A stretch of 64,000 nucleotides of DNA, taken from positions 3,410,001 to 3,474,000 of the forward strand of contig NC_003155.5 of NCBI RefSeq assembly GCF_000009765.2, written 5' to 3'. Position numbers and translations under genes: made by a program. The stretch is from Streptomyces avermitilis MA-4680 = NBRC 14893. Lineage in GTDB: Bacteria > Actinomycetota > Actinomycetes > Streptomycetales > Streptomycetaceae. The notes beneath the pieces were generated by a model. That model searched no databases. It saw nothing but the letters and a program-made list of their open reading frames with translations, and was not told the origin of the DNA. Positions 24,877 to 34,808 of this stretch are shown piece by piece. The first letter of the stretch is position 1. Each line of letters opens with the position of its first letter.

Positions 24877-27513
24877 TCACCGCAGCAAAACCCCAGCCCC
24901 CTCCCCCACATCCTCCGATGGCACCGCCACCAGCCCCAGTTCCGCGCTCGTCGCCAGGAGGCGGTGGGTCGGCAGGATGCGGACCGTGTAGCCGAAGGGG
25001 CCCGTGCGGTCCAGGGACAGGGGGCCCTCGTACACCCGTCGTCCCTCCAGGTCCGGGCCGCCCACCGGTTTCAGGGGGACCGCCGTCGCGTCCGTGATGC
25101 GGTCCTGCCCGTCCACCCGGCCCGCGACCGCCTGGACCTCGACGTCGTCCGGGTCGAGGTCGCCGAGGCCCACGCGGACCCGTAGTGACAGCGTCGTGCC
25201 CAGCTCCGCCGTCGTCGTCGCCACCGAGGTCTCCACATGGTCGACGGTGACCCGCGGCCAGGCCGCCCGTACCCGGGACTTCCAGGTCGCGAGCTCCCGT
25301 GCCGGTTCCGGGGTCAGCGCCCGGTGCGCGAGGGCCGCGGGGGTGTAGAGACGCTCCACGTACTCGCGCACCATGCGCCCCGCCAGCACCTTGGGACCCA
25401 GATGCGTCAGTGTCTGGCGGACCATCTCGATCCAGCGGTCGGGCAGACCGGCCTGGCCCCGCTCGTAGAAGCGGGGGGCGACGCGCCCTTCCAGCAGGTC
25501 GTACAGTGCCGTCGCCTCCAGGTCGTCCCGGCGGTCCTCGTCCGTCGCGGTGCCGTCCGCCGTCGGGATCGCCCAGCCGAAGTCCGGCTGGAACCACTCG
25601 TCCCACCAGCCGTCGAGCACCGAAAGGTTCAGGCAGCCGTTGAGCGCGGCCTTCATCCCGCTCGTCCCGCACGCCTCCAGCGGGCGCAGCGGGTTGTTCA
25701 GCCAGATGTCGCAGCCCGGGTACAGCTTCTGCGCCATCGCCATCCCGTAGTCCGGCAGGAACACGATGCGGTGCCGGACGCGCGGGTCGTCAGCGAACCG
25801 CACCAGCTCCTGGACCAGGCGTTTCCCGCCGTCGTCCGCCGGGTGCGCCTTGCCCGCCACCACGATCTGCACCGGGCGCTCGGGGTGCAGCAGCAGGTCC
25901 ATCAGCCGGTCCCGGTCCCGCAGCATCAGCGTCAGCCGCTTGTACGAGGGGACCCGGCGCGCGAAGCCGATCGTCAGGACGTCCGGGTCGAGCACCCCGT
26001 CGATCCAGCCGAGTTCGGCCGTGCCCGCCCCGCGCTGCCGCCAGGACGCGCGCAGCCGCTCCCGCACCTCGGTCACCAGTTGCTCCCGCAGCACCCGCCG
26101 CAGGTCCCAGATGTCCTGGTCCGGAATCTCCGCCACCGCGTCCCAGCGCTCCGAGCCGCCCACCGTCATCGCGTCCTCGGTGCGCTGGGCGCCGATCTGC
26201 CGCGCCCCCAGCCGGAACACCTCCGGGGCCACCCAGGTCGGCGCGTGCACCCCGTTGGTCACCGAGGTGATCGGCACCTCGTCCGGGTCGAAGCCCGGCC
26301 ACAGGCCCGAGAACATCTCCCGGCTCACCTGACCGTGCAGCAGCGAGACGCCATTGGCGCGCTGGCCCAGCCGCAGGCCCATCACCGCCATGTTGAAGAG
26401 GTTGGGTTCGCCGCCCGGGTACGTCTCCATGCCGAGCCCCAGGATCCGCTCCACGTCGATCCTCGGAAGTTCCGCGTCCGGGCCGAAGTGGCGGGCCACC
26501 AGCTCCCGGTCGAACCGGTCGATGCCGGCCGGGACCGGCGTGTGGGTCGTGAAGACCGTCCCCGCCCGCACCGACTCCAGGCCCGCGTCGAAGTCCAGCC
26601 CCGTGTCGCAGAGTTCGGCGATCCGCTCCAGGCCGAGGAAACCCGCGTGCCCCTCGTTGGTGTGGAAGACCTCCGGCTCGGCATGACCGGTCAGCCGGCA
26701 GTACGTGCGGACCGCGCGCACCCCGCCGATGCCCAGCAGCATCTCCTGGAGCAGCCGGTGCTCGCTGCCGCCGCCGTACAGCCGGTCGGTGACACCGCGC
26801 TCACCGTGGTCGTTCTCCTCGACGTCCGAGTCGAGCATCAGCAGCGGTACGCGGCCCACCTGGGCCAGCCAGATCCGGGCCTGGAGCCGCCGCCCGCCGG
26901 GCAGGGCGAGGGAGACCTGGGCCAGGGCGCCGTCGTCCTCGCGCAGCGGCACCACCGGCAGTTCGTGCGGGTCGAGGACGGGATAGTGCTCCTGCTGCCA
27001 GCCGTCGCGGGACAGCGACTGGCGGAAGTAGCCGTGCCGGTACAGCAGGCCCACCCCGATCAGGGGCACGCCCAGGTCGCTGGCCGCCTTCAGATGGTCC
27101 CCGGCGAGGATGCCGAGGCCGCCGGAGTACTGCGGCAGCGCGGCCGTGACGCCGAACTCCGGTGAGAAGTAGGCGATGGCGGCGGGCAGTTCGGCCGCGC
27201 GGGACGGGGCCTCGGCCTGCGACTGGTACCAGCGGTCGCCGGTCACGTAGTCGGTGAGATCGTCGGCGGCCGCGCCCAGCCTGCGCAGGAAGCGGCGGTC
27301 CTCCGCCAGCTCCGCGAGGCGCGCGTGCGGGACGCTGCCGAGCAGCCGTACGGGATCGCCGTCCGACGCCGCCCAGCGCTCGGGGTCCACGGACTGGAAG
27401 AGCTCACGGGTCTCCGCATGCCACGACCAGCGCAGATTTCGCGCCAGATCGCTGAGCGGGTGAAGGGCGTCGGGGAGTACGGGACGTACGGTGAACCTAC
27501 GGATGGCCTTCAC
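24877..27513 (-). CDS. glgP: Alpha-glucan (glycogen) phosphorylase
   Basis: An 878-residue PLP enzyme that releases glucose-1-phosphate from glycogen ends (GT35). N-terminal DUF3417-like region (LARNLRWSWH, residues ~15-110), then AYFSPEFGVTAALPQYSGGLGILAGDHLKAASDLGVPLIGVGL, typical of the actinobacterial long form. The pyridoxal-phosphate site is EACGTSGMKAALNG, with the Schiff-base Lys; the usual Ser of EASGTSGMK is Cys here. FARRVPSYKR and DYGMAMAQKLYPGCDIWLNNP complete the active site. GTG 27513 is chosen for the AAGGTGGA site 6 nt upstream; an earlier in-frame start would run through the 11-bp repeats. It stands back-to-back with the subtilisin gene and near glgE-treS-mak-glgB, so it should degrade the glucan those genes make. 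Confidence 0.93.
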   Translation of the reverse strand: MKAIRRFTVRPVLPDALHPLSDLARNLRWSWHAETRELFQSVDPERWAASDGDPVRLLGSVPHARLAELAEDRRFLRRLGAAADDLTDYVTGDRWYQSQAEAPSRAAELPAAIAYFSPEFGVTAALPQYSGGLGILAGDHLKAASDLGVPLIGVGLLYRHGYFRQSLSRDGWQQEHYPVLDPHELPVVPLREDDGALAQVSLALPGGRRLQARIWLAQVGRVPLLMLDSDVEENDHGERGVTDRLYGGGSEHRLLQEMLLGIGGVRAVRTYCRLTGHAEPEVFHTNEGHAGFLGLERIAELCDTGLDFDAGLESVRAGTVFTTHTPVPAGIDRFDRELVARHFGPDAELPRIDVERILGLGMETYPGGEPNLFNMAVMGLRLGQRANGVSLLHGQVSREMFSGLWPGFDPDEVPITSVTNGVHAPTWVAPEVFRLGARQIGAQRTEDAMTVGGSERWDAVAEIPDQDIWDLRRVLREQLVTEVRERLRASWRQRGAGTAELGWIDGVLDPDVLTIGFARRVPSYKRLTLMLRDRDRLMDLLLHPERPVQIVVAGKAHPADDGGKRLVQELVRFADDPRVRHRIVFLPDYGMAMAQKLYPGCDIWLNNPLRPLEACGTSGMKAALNGCLNLSVLDGWWDEWFQPDFGWAIPTADGTATDEDRRDDLEATALYDLLEGRVAPRFYERGQAGLPDRWIEMVRQTLTHLGPKVLAGRMVREYVERLYTPAALAHRALTPEPARELATWKSRVRAAWPRVTVDHVETSVATTTAELGTTLSLRVRVGLGDLDPDDVEVQAVAGRVDGQDRITDATAVPLKPVGGPDLEGRRVYEGPLSLDRTGPFGYTVRILPTHRLLATSAELGLVAVPSEDVGEGAGVLLR

Positions 27514-27526
27514 GAGTTCCACCTTC

Positions 27527-27570
27527 ACGGAGGACGTACGGAGGACGTACGAAGGGCGTACGGAGGACAT
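27527..27570. repeat. Four 11-bp tandem repeats in the glgP leader
   Basis: Units ACGGAGGACGT, ACGGAGGACGT, ACGAAGGGCGT and ACGGAGGACAT are contiguous and begin 14 bp upstream of the glgP start codon. An 11-bp period is close to one DNA turn, so proteins bound here would line up on one face. Confidence 0.85.
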
Positions 27571-27580
27571 GCCCGGTTGA

Positions 27581-27604
27581 GGGCCGCACCTCCTCGTGCG
27601 GCCC
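27581..27604. promoter_or_regulatory. Perfect 9-bp stem-loop between glgP and the subtilisin gene
   Basis: GGGCCGCAC and GTGCGGCCC around CTCCTC. It lies in the divergent region just beyond the 11-bp repeats. It could be an operator or a leader hairpin of glgP; a terminator is unlikely because no gene ends here. Confidence 0.45.
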
Positions 27605-27714
27605 TTGTTCACCCACGACGGTAGCGGTGCGGGCGCCTCGGCAACTACGGCGCATGAAGCGCGCCCCCTGCCCGTCGCTCCCCCTTCGGCAGAAATTCAC
27701 CGCGGCCTTCACAA

Positions 27715-27795
27715 CACGTGCCCGCCACGGGCCATCACGTGCCCGCCGCGGGCCATCGGGTGCCCGCCACGGGCCGCCACGCGCGCCCCACGGGC
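27715..27795. repeat. 21-bp tandem repeats upstream of the subtilisin gene
   Basis: Three clear copies begin with CACGTGCCCGCCACGGGCCA-type sequence at 27715, 27736 and 27757 and a fourth partial copy follows. Each copy holds an internal near-palindrome GCCCGCCACGGGC. They lie about 185-265 bp before the protease start codon. Confidence 0.8.
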
Positions 27796-27979
27796 AAGAC
27801 GAGCGCCCCCTGGGCCATTCGTGCGCCCCTCTCACGATATGGCCGATTCCGCCCGCCTGCGCGACCTTGTGGCGGTTCACACCGCACGAGAGGCTGCCCA
27901 GTGGCGTGTCGGCCCGGGCCGTCCGGACGCGGGCGAAAACCGGTCGGAGCACGCCGAGTCGAGGAGGGGAACCCAAGCC

Positions 27980-29188
27980 ATGGCACGGACGAGCAGCGCT
28001 CGTCTGCGCTGGGCAGGAGGCCTGACCGCGGTCACCACCGCCGCGGTGCTTTCGGCCGTCACCCTGCCCGCGCAGGCAGCCCCGCAGGGGCGGATACTCG
28101 GCGCCGGCGATCCCGGTTCCGTCAGCGGAAGTTACCTCGTGACACTCAAGGGGGGAACGAGCGCGCCCTCGGCGGCCGGCAAGAGCGTCGCCGGGAAGTA
28201 CGGGGCGAGGATCAGCCACATCTACGGTGCCGCCTTGAACGGCTATGCGGTGCAGGCCAATGAGAAGCAGGCCCGGCGGCTCGCGGCGGACCCCCGCGTG
28301 GCCTCGGTGGCGCAGGACACCGAGGTCGCTCTCGACCACTACCAGAAGAACCCGCCCTCCTGGGGCCTGGACCGGATCGACCAGAACGACCTGCCGCTCG
28401 ACCACGGCTACACCTGGCCGGAGTCCTCGGGCGCCGGCGCCGGCGTGACCACGTACGTCATCGACACCGGTATCCGCGTCACCCACCGGGACTTCGGCGG
28501 CCGGGCGAGCTACGGCTGGGACTTCGTCGACGGCGACCGGACGGCGGGCGACGGCAACGGGCACGGCACGCATGTCGCCGGAACGATCGCGGGCACCACG
28601 TACGGGGTCGCCAAACAAGCCAAAGTCGTCGCGGTACGCGTTCTCGACAACGAGGGCTCCGGCACCACCGCCCGAGTCATCGCCGGCATCGACTGGGTGA
28701 CCAGGCACGCGAAGAAGCCCGCCGTGGCCAATCTGAGCCTGGGCGGCTTCGCCAACGCGCAGCTCGACGCCGCCGTACGCAACTCCATCGCCTCCGGCGT
28801 CACCTACGCGGTCGCGGCCGGGAACGACGGACTCGCGGCCGGCCTGTACTCCCCGGCCCACGTGAAACAGGCCATAACTGTCGGCGCCGGCGACCGGAAG
28901 GACGCCCGTGCGAGCTTCTCCAACTGGGGCCCGCGCCTGGACCTGTTCGCCCCGGGCGTGGCGATCACCTCCGCCTCGAACGCGAGCGACACCGCGAAGG
29001 CCACCTTCTCCGGTACGTCGATGGCGACGCCGCACGTCACCGGCGCGGCAGCGCTCGAACTGGCCGCGCATCCCGAAGCCACACCCGCCCAGGTCAGCAA
29101 GGCGCTCGCCGCCCGGGCGGCCACGGGGAGAATCTCGGGCGGCGGCCCCGGCTCACCGGACAAACTGCTCCAGGTGAACAGCCCTTGA
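27980..29188 (+). CDS. Secreted subtilisin-family (S8) serine protease
   Basis: A 402-residue secreted endopeptidase. Signal peptide 1-~34 (PAQAA), inhibitor-I9 propeptide (~45-115, GSYLVTLKGG ... VASVAQDTEV), then the S8 domain with Asp162 (VIDTGI), His195 (GHGTHVAG), oxyanion Asn282 (AAGND) and Ser347 (GTSMATPH). It resembles the Streptomyces/proteinase K subgroup. ATG 27980 follows GAGGAGGGGA. It lies between glgP and the glgE operon, on the operon's strand, but a hairpin separates them. It most likely digests extracellular protein; no link to glucan metabolism is evident. Confidence 0.93.
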   Translation: MARTSSARLRWAGGLTAVTTAAVLSAVTLPAQAAPQGRILGAGDPGSVSGSYLVTLKGGTSAPSAAGKSVAGKYGARISHIYGAALNGYAVQANEKQARRLAADPRVASVAQDTEVALDHYQKNPPSWGLDRIDQNDLPLDHGYTWPESSGAGAGVTTYVIDTGIRVTHRDFGGRASYGWDFVDGDRTAGDGNGHGTHVAGTIAGTTYGVAKQAKVVAVRVLDNEGSGTTARVIAGIDWVTRHAKKPAVANLSLGGFANAQLDAAVRNSIASGVTYAVAAGNDGLAAGLYSPAHVKQAITVGAGDRKDARASFSNWGPRLDLFAPGVAITSASNASDTAKATFSGTSMATPHVTGAAALELAAHPEATPAQVSKALAARAATGRISGGGPGSPDKLLQVNSP

Positions 29189-29226
29189 CCCGGTTTTGAC
29201 CGCTCTTAACCGGACACGCGTACCCT

Positions 29227-29259
29227 GACCGGCCTCGCCCACACCGGGTAAGGCCGGTC
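29227..29259 (+). terminator. Hairpin after the subtilisin gene
   Basis: GACCGGCCT and AGGCCGGTC pair across a 15-nt loop, followed by TTCT. It lies 38 nt after the protease stop and upstream of the glgE leader. Confidence 0.65.
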
Positions 29260-29334
29260 TTCTGCGCACCTCACCGCACACGGCTGGTCTTGTGTGTAGA
29301 CATACGCGTGAGTAGTTAACAAAGTGCCGGATTG

Positions 29335-29353
29335 CCCACCCGAATAGGGTGGG
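29335..29353 (+). promoter_or_regulatory. Leader stem-loop upstream of glgE
   Basis: CCCACCC-GAATA-GGGTGGG is a perfect 7-bp stem about 80 nt before the glgE start. A weak promoter candidate, TTGTGT (29290) and TAGTTA (29313) spaced 17 bp, would start transcription about 10 nt before it, so the hairpin would sit at the 5' end of the operon mRNA. Confidence 0.4.
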
Positions 29354-29434
29354 AAGGCTCCTCCGGTACACCCGCAGGCCCCACCTCCCCACACCCTCAT
29401 CCGCCCACCCACGTTGATGCGGACAGGAGCGGTC

Positions 29435-31540
29435 ATGCCCGCAACGCACCACTCGCCGGCACCCCCGGCGTCCAGTACCGACTCACCCCCCATACGCAGG
29501 GGCGACGCCGGTCCACCCGCCCCGGAGACACCCTCCGCGGGCACCACCCCCGGCATCGGACGCATCCCCGTCCTCGACATCCGTCCGCTCGTCGACCACG
29601 GGCGCCGCCCGGCCAAAGCGGTCGTCGGTGAGGAGTTCGAGGTCTCCGCCACGGTCTTCCGCGAAGGCCATGACGCGGTCGCCGCCAATGTCGTCCTCAC
29701 GGATCCGCAGGGCCGCAGCGGCCCCTGGACCCCCATGCGCGAACTCGCCCCCGGCACCGACCGCTGGGGCGCCACCGTGTCCGCGACCGCCGCCGGCCGC
29801 TGGACGTACACCATCGAGGCCTGGGGCGATCCGGTCACCACCTGGCGCCGTCACGCCGGGATCAAGATCCCGGCCGGGATCGACACCGAACTCGTCCTCG
29901 CGGAGGGCGCGGGCCTGTACGAGCGGGCGGCCGCCGGAGTACCGAAGAGCAAGGGCAGGCGGGAGGTGATCCTCGCCGCCGCCGACGCCCTGCGCGACAC
30001 CGGGCGCCCCGCCGCGTCCCGGCTCGCCGCGGCGCTCACTGCCGAGGTGGACAAGGTTCTCGCGCGGCATCCGCTGCGTGAACTGCTCACGTCGTCGGAG
30101 CCGTTGCCGCTGCTGGTGGAGCGGGAGCGGGCGCTGTTCGGTTCCTGGTACGAGTTCTTCCCGCGTTCGGAGAGCGGCCGCGTGGACCGGCCGGTGCACG
30201 GCACGTTCCGTACGGCGGCCGAGCGGCTGCCCGCCATCGCGGAGATGGGCTTCGACGTCGTCTACCTCCCGCCGATCCACCCCATCGGCAGCACCTTCCG
30301 CAAGGGCCCCAACAACACCCTGTCGGCGGCCGCCCACGACGTGGGGGTGCCCTGGGCGATCGGCTCGCCCGAGGGCGGTCACGACGCGGTCCACCCGGAC
30401 CTCGGGACGATCGAGGACTTCGACGTGTTCGTGCGGCGGGCCCGGGGCCTGGGCCTGGAGATCGCCCTCGACTTCGCGCTTCAGTGCTCTCCCGATCATC
30501 CGTGGGTGGAGAAGCATCCGGAGTGGTTCCATCACCGTCCGGACGGGACGATCGCGTACGCGGAGAATCCGCCGAAGAAGTACCAGGACATCTATCCGAT
30601 CGCGTTCGACCGGGACATGCCGGGGCTGATCGCGGAGACGGTGCGGATCCTGCGGTTCTGGATGGGCCATGGGGTGCGGATCTTCCGGGTGGACAATCCG
30701 CATACGAAGCCGGTGGTGTTCTGGGAGCGGGTGATCGGGGAGGTCGGCCGGACGGATCCGGATGTGATCTTCCTGGCGGAGGCGTTCACGCGGCCGGCGA
30801 TGATGCGGGCGCTGGCGGCGGTCGGTTTCCAGCAGTCGTACACGTACTTCACCTGGCGCAACAGCAAGCGGGAGCTGACGGAGTACCTGACCGAGCTGTC
30901 GGGGGAGGCGGCGGCCGTTATGCGGCCGAACTTCTTCGTCAACACCCCGGACATCCTGCATGAGTTCCTCCAGCGTGGCGGGCGGCCGGCCTTCGAGGTG
31001 CGGGCGGTGCTGGCGGCGACGCTGTCGCCGTCGTGGGGGGTGTACTCCGGCTACGAGCTGTGCGAGAACACCCCGGTGCGCGGCGGGAGCGAGGAGTACC
31101 TCGACTCGGAGAAGTACCAGCTCCGCCCGCGGGACTGGGCGGCGGCCGAGCGCGAGGGACGCAGCATCGCACCGCTGATCACCTCGCTGAACGAGATCCG
31201 GCGGCGCAGCCCCGCCCTTCGTCAACTGCGCGACCTGCACTTCCACCACACCGACAAGGAAGAGGTGATCGCCTACTCGAAGCGCAGTGGATCGAACACG
31301 GTTGTGGTGGTGGCGAACCTGGATCCGCACCACACCCAGGAGGCGACGGTCTCGTTGGACATGCCGCAACTCGGTCTGGACTGGGCCGCGTTCGTGCCGG
31401 TGCGCGACGAGCTCACCGGGGAGAGCTACCACTGGGGCAGGGCCAACTATGTGCGTCTGGAGCCGGGGCACCGGCCCGCGCACGTTCTCACCGTCCTGCG
31501 ACCGTCCTCACCGCAGATCGGAGGGTCACCCACACGATGA
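29435..31540 (+). CDS. glgE: Alpha-1,4-glucan:maltose-1-phosphate maltosyltransferase
   Basis: A 701-residue GH13_3 enzyme that transfers maltosyl units from maltose-1-phosphate to the non-reducing end of alpha-1,4-glucan. An N-terminal beta-sandwich domain ([30 protein letters not shown]) is followed by the barrel: [48 protein letters not shown] (Asp nucleophile) and [14 protein letters not shown] (Glu acid/base). The ATG at 29435 has AGGAG 5 nt upstream; an earlier TTG/ATG pair is less well placed. Its stop overlaps the treS start (ATGA). Genes treS, mak and glgB follow, completing the GlgE pathway. Made from trehalose, the glucan is a storage and developmental polymer in Streptomyces. Confidence 0.95.
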   Translation: MPATHHSPAPPASSTDSPPIRRGDAGPPAPETPSAGTTPGIGRIPVLDIRPLVDHGRRPAKAVVGEEFEVSATVFREGHDAVAANVVLTDPQGRSGPWTPMRELAPGTDRWGATVSATAAGRWTYTIEAWGDPVTTWRRHAGIKIPAGIDTELVLAEGAGLYERAAAGVPKSKGRREVILAAADALRDTGRPAASRLAAALTAEVDKVLARHPLRELLTSSEPLPLLVERERALFGSWYEFFPRSESGRVDRPVHGTFRTAAERLPAIAEMGFDVVYLPPIHPIGSTFRKGPNNTLSAAAHDVGVPWAIGSPEGGHDAVHPDLGTIEDFDVFVRRARGLGLEIALDFALQCSPDHPWVEKHPEWFHHRPDGTIAYAENPPKKYQDIYPIAFDRDMPGLIAETVRILRFWMGHGVRIFRVDNPHTKPVVFWERVIGEVGRTDPDVIFLAEAFTRPAMMRALAAVGFQQSYTYFTWRNSKRELTEYLTELSGEAAAVMRPNFFVNTPDILHEFLQRGGRPAFEVRAVLAATLSPSWGVYSGYELCENTPVRGGSEEYLDSEKYQLRPRDWAAAEREGRSIAPLITSLNEIRRRSPALRQLRDLHFHHTDKEEVIAYSKRSGSNTVVVVANLDPHHTQEATVSLDMPQLGLDWAAFVPVRDELTGESYHWGRANYVRLEPGHRPAHVLTVLRPSSPQIGGSPTR

Positions 31541-33255
31541 TCGTCAACGAGCCCGTCCCGGACACCTTCGAGGACACGCCCGCCAAGGACCGCGATCCGG
31601 AGTGGTTCAAACGCGCCGTCTTCTACGAGGTCCTGGTCCGCTCCTTCCAGGACAGCAACGGCGACGGTGTCGGCGACCTGAAGGGCCTGACCGCCAAGCT
31701 GGACTATCTGCAGTGGCTGGGCGTGGACTGCCTGTGGCTGCCGCCGTTCTTCAAGTCCCCCCTGCGCGACGGCGGCTACGACGTCTCCGACTACACCGCG
31801 GTGCTGCCCGAGTTCGGTGACCTGGCCGACTTCGTCGAGTTCGTGGACGCGGCCCACCAGCGCGGCATGCGCGTGATCATCGACTTCGTGATGAACCACA
31901 CCAGCGACCTGCACCCGTGGTTCCAGGAGTCCCGCAGCAACCCCGACGGCCCCTACGGCGACTACTACGTGTGGGCCGACGACGACAAGCAGTACCAGGA
32001 CGCCCGGATCATCTTCGTCGACACCGAGGCCTCCAACTGGACCTTCGACCCGGTCCGCAAGCAGTACTACTGGCACCGCTTCTTCTCCCACCAGCCCGAC
32101 CTCAACTACGAGAACCCGGCGGTGCAGGAGGAGATCGTCTCCGCCCTGCGGTTCTGGCTCGACCTCGGCATCGACGGCTTCCGCCTCGACGCGGTGCCGT
32201 ACCTGTACCAGCAGGAAGGCACCAACTGCGAGAACCTGCCGGCGACGCACGAGTTCCTGAAGCGGGTGCGCAAGGAGATCGACACGCACTATCCGGACAC
32301 GGTGCTGCTCGCGGAGGCGAACCAGTGGCCGGAGGACGTGGTCGACTACTTCGGCGACTTCCCCTCGGGCGGCGACGAGTGCCACATGGCGTTCCATTTC
32401 CCGGTCATGCCGCGGATCTTCATGGCGGTGCGGCGTGAGTCGCGGTATCCGGTGTCGGAGATCCTGGCGAAGACGCCGGCGATCCCGTCGAGCTGCCAGT
32501 GGGGCATCTTCCTGCGCAACCACGACGAGCTGACCCTGGAGATGGTCACCGACGAGGAACGCGACTACATGTGGGCGGAGTACGCCAAGGATCCGCGGAT
32601 GCGGGCCAACATCGGCATCCGCCGGCGTCTGGCGCCGCTGCTGGACAACGACCGCAACCAGATCGAGCTGTTCACCGCGCTGCTGCTGTCGCTGCCCGGC
32701 TCGCCGATCCTCTACTACGGCGACGAGATCGGCATGGGGGACAACATCTGGCTCGGTGACCGGGACGCGGTGCGCACTCCGATGCAGTGGACGCCGGACC
32801 GCAACGCGGGTTTCTCGTCCTGCGACCCGGGGCGTCTGTATCTGCCCACGATCATGGATCCGGTCTACGGGTACCAGGTCACGAACGTGGAGGCGTCGAT
32901 GTCGTCGCCGTCCTCGCTGCTGCACTGGACCCGGCGGATGATCGAGATCCGTAAGCAGAACCCGGCGTTCGGCCTCGGCTCGTACACCGAACTCCAGTCC
33001 TCGAACCCGGCCGTCCTCGCGTTCCTGCGGGAGGCCCCCTCGACCGGGGGGAACGGGGACGACCTGGTGCTGTGCGTGCACAACTTCTCCCGGTTCGCGC
33101 AGCCCACGGAGCTGGATCTGCGGGCGTTCAGCGGCCGTCATCCGGTCGAGCTGATCGGCGGTGTCCGCTTCCCGGCCATCGGGGAACTCCCGTATCTGCT
33201 GACCCTGGCAGGCCACGGCTTCTACTGGTTCCGGCTCCGCAAGGACGCCGTCTAG
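31537..33255 (+). CDS. treS: Trehalose synthase (maltose alpha-D-glucosyltransferase)
   Basis: A 572-residue GH13 enzyme that interconverts trehalose and maltose by intramolecular transfer. Conserved pieces: [54 protein letters not shown] (Asp nucleophile), [12 protein letters not shown] (Glu) and [13 protein letters not shown] (HD). The segment [20 protein letters not shown] is typical of TreS. The C-terminal Mak-like kinase fusion seen in some bacteria is absent; the kinase is the next gene. ATG 31537 overlaps glgE's stop by 4 nt. It feeds maltose to Mak in the same operon. Confidence 0.94.
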   Translation: MIVNEPVPDTFEDTPAKDRDPEWFKRAVFYEVLVRSFQDSNGDGVGDLKGLTAKLDYLQWLGVDCLWLPPFFKSPLRDGGYDVSDYTAVLPEFGDLADFVEFVDAAHQRGMRVIIDFVMNHTSDLHPWFQESRSNPDGPYGDYYVWADDDKQYQDARIIFVDTEASNWTFDPVRKQYYWHRFFSHQPDLNYENPAVQEEIVSALRFWLDLGIDGFRLDAVPYLYQQEGTNCENLPATHEFLKRVRKEIDTHYPDTVLLAEANQWPEDVVDYFGDFPSGGDECHMAFHFPVMPRIFMAVRRESRYPVSEILAKTPAIPSSCQWGIFLRNHDELTLEMVTDEERDYMWAEYAKDPRMRANIGIRRRLAPLLDNDRNQIELFTALLLSLPGSPILYYGDEIGMGDNIWLGDRDAVRTPMQWTPDRNAGFSSCDPGRLYLPTIMDPVYGYQVTNVEASMSSPSSLLHWTRRMIEIRKQNPAFGLGSYTELQSSNPAVLAFLREAPSTGGNGDDLVLCVHNFSRFAQPTELDLRAFSGRHPVELIGGVRFPAIGELPYLLTLAGHGFYWFRLRKDAV

Positions 33256-33355
33256 AACCTCGGGCGGGGCGGATAACACCGACCCGCCCGGGGCACCCAT
33301 CAGTAAAACCCCGAATCCCCAGGACTCCGGGTCCCTGGGGAAAGGACGCGACGCC

Positions 33356-34756
33356 ATGTCGGAAGCCGTCACTCGTGCCACCAGGACAAGTCCCGGGCTC
33401 CTTGCGTCCCTCGATCCACTGCTGCGGGAGTGGCTGCCGCGGCAACGCTGGTTCGCGGGCAAGGGGCGGCCGGTCACCGGGTTCTCACTGGTCGCGGCCA
33501 CCGAACTGCTGCCGCCCACCGCCAAGTTGGGCCTGCTCCACCTCCTCGTACGGGCCCATCAGCCGGATGTCCCCACCCACGGCGCGATGACGCACCCCGG
33601 GGACTGCTACCAGCTCCTGATAGGCGTGCGCGAGGCGCTGCCACCCCGGCTGGCGCCCGCGCTCATCGGACATCCGGACGACGGTCCGCTCGCCGGGCGG
33701 ACCGTGTACGAGGCTCTCCACGACCCCCGCCCCGCCGAAGTGCTCCTCGAAGCGCTGCGGGCACGGGCCCGCATCGGCGAACTGCGCTTCGAACGCGATA
33801 CGCGGCAGGAGATACCCGACGGACTGATGCCGCGCCTGATGACCGCGGAACAGTCGAACTCCTCGATCGTCTATGGAGATACGTTCATCCTGAAGCTGCT
33901 GCGCCGGATCGTGCCGGGCGTCAACCCCGATCTGGAACTGCCGTTACTGCTCGCCCGCGAGGGCTGCCCCCGGGTGCCCGCGCCGACGGCCTGGCTGCTC
34001 GCCGACCTCGAAGGCCCCGACGACTCGTACGTCCTCGGCGTACTCCAGCCCTTTGTGAAGGGCGCGGCCGACGGCTGGGAACTGGCGCTGCGTGAACTGG
34101 CCAAGGGCGAGGACTTCAGCACCCAGGCGCGGGCGCTCGGGCGCGCGACGGCCGAGGTGCACACCGCGCTGGCCCGCGCGACGCCCCCGGTCACCCTGGG
34201 ACACGCACAGGTGCGGCTGCTGGTCGACGGCATGACGGAGCGCCTGGAGGCGGCCGCGCAGGCGGTGCCCACGCTGCGGACGTACGCGCCCGGCCTGCGG
34301 TCCGCGTTCGAGACGCTGGGCGAGCTGGCCGCCGAGGGACGCACCTGGAACGCCCAGCGCATCCACGGCGACCTGCATCTGGGCCAGTGTCTGCGGTCGC
34401 CGTCCGGCACCTGGTCGCTGATCGACTTCGAGGGCGAGCCGTCGAAGTCGCTGGCCGAGCGCCGGCTGCCACAGCCCGTCGCGCGGGACGTGGCCGGCAT
34501 GCTCCGCTCCTTCGACTACGCGGCCCACTCGCACGAACCCCGGGTGCCCGGCTGGGCGGACACCTGCCGGGCCGCGTACTGCACCGGCTACGCCGAGATC
34601 TCCGGGCTCGATCCCCGTACCGACCCCGTGCTGCTGCGCGCCTACGAGACGGACAAGGCGGTCTACGAAGTCGTCTACGAGGCCCGGCACCGCCCCGAGT
34701 GGCTGCCGGTGCCGATGGCGGCGGTACACCGGCTGTCCGCCGACGCCGCACCGTGA
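33356..34756 (+). CDS. mak: Maltokinase
   Basis: A 466-residue ATP-dependent kinase that makes maltose-1-phosphate for GlgE (also called Pep2). The N-terminal cap domain ([14 protein letters not shown]) is followed by an aminoglycoside-phosphotransferase-like fold. The catalytic loop [11 protein letters not shown] supplies the base Asp, and [17 protein letters not shown] supplies the metal-binding Asp with the family signature. The N-terminal half contains [20 protein letters not shown], which replaces the P-loop and holds the ATP-binding Lys. It starts 100 bp after treS; the intervening stretch is Pro/Gly-codon rich with no gene. It belongs to the glgE operon. Confidence 0.93.
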   Translation: MSEAVTRATRTSPGLLASLDPLLREWLPRQRWFAGKGRPVTGFSLVAATELLPPTAKLGLLHLLVRAHQPDVPTHGAMTHPGDCYQLLIGVREALPPRLAPALIGHPDDGPLAGRTVYEALHDPRPAEVLLEALRARARIGELRFERDTRQEIPDGLMPRLMTAEQSNSSIVYGDTFILKLLRRIVPGVNPDLELPLLLAREGCPRVPAPTAWLLADLEGPDDSYVLGVLQPFVKGAADGWELALRELAKGEDFSTQARALGRATAEVHTALARATPPVTLGHAQVRLLVDGMTERLEAAAQAVPTLRTYAPGLRSAFETLGELAAEGRTWNAQRIHGDLHLGQCLRSPSGTWSLIDFEGEPSKSLAERRLPQPVARDVAGMLRSFDYAAHSHEPRVPGWADTCRAAYCTGYAEISGLDPRTDPVLLRAYETDKAVYEVVYEARHRPEWLPVPMAAVHRLSADAAP

Positions 34757-34808
34757 ACCTCCGCGCCACCCTGCTGACCTTGCCGACCCTGCCGAGGAGG
34801 CACTCGCC

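Larger units (their letters stand above)
27514..27979. other. Repeat-rich divergent region between glgP and the subtilisin gene
   Basis: About 465 bp without a supported gene. It holds four 11-bp repeats next to the glgP start, a perfect 9-bp hairpin (27581-27604), and a 21-bp tandem repeat (27715-27795). An open frame runs through on the plus strand into the protease, but its composition is repeat-driven and it lacks a start signal. Confidence 0.6.

Noticed and set aside
27596..27979. N-terminal extension of the subtilisin with CPPRA repeats
   Set aside because: It comes from the 21-bp repeat block, while the signal peptide and GAGGAGGGGA ribosome site place the start at 27980.
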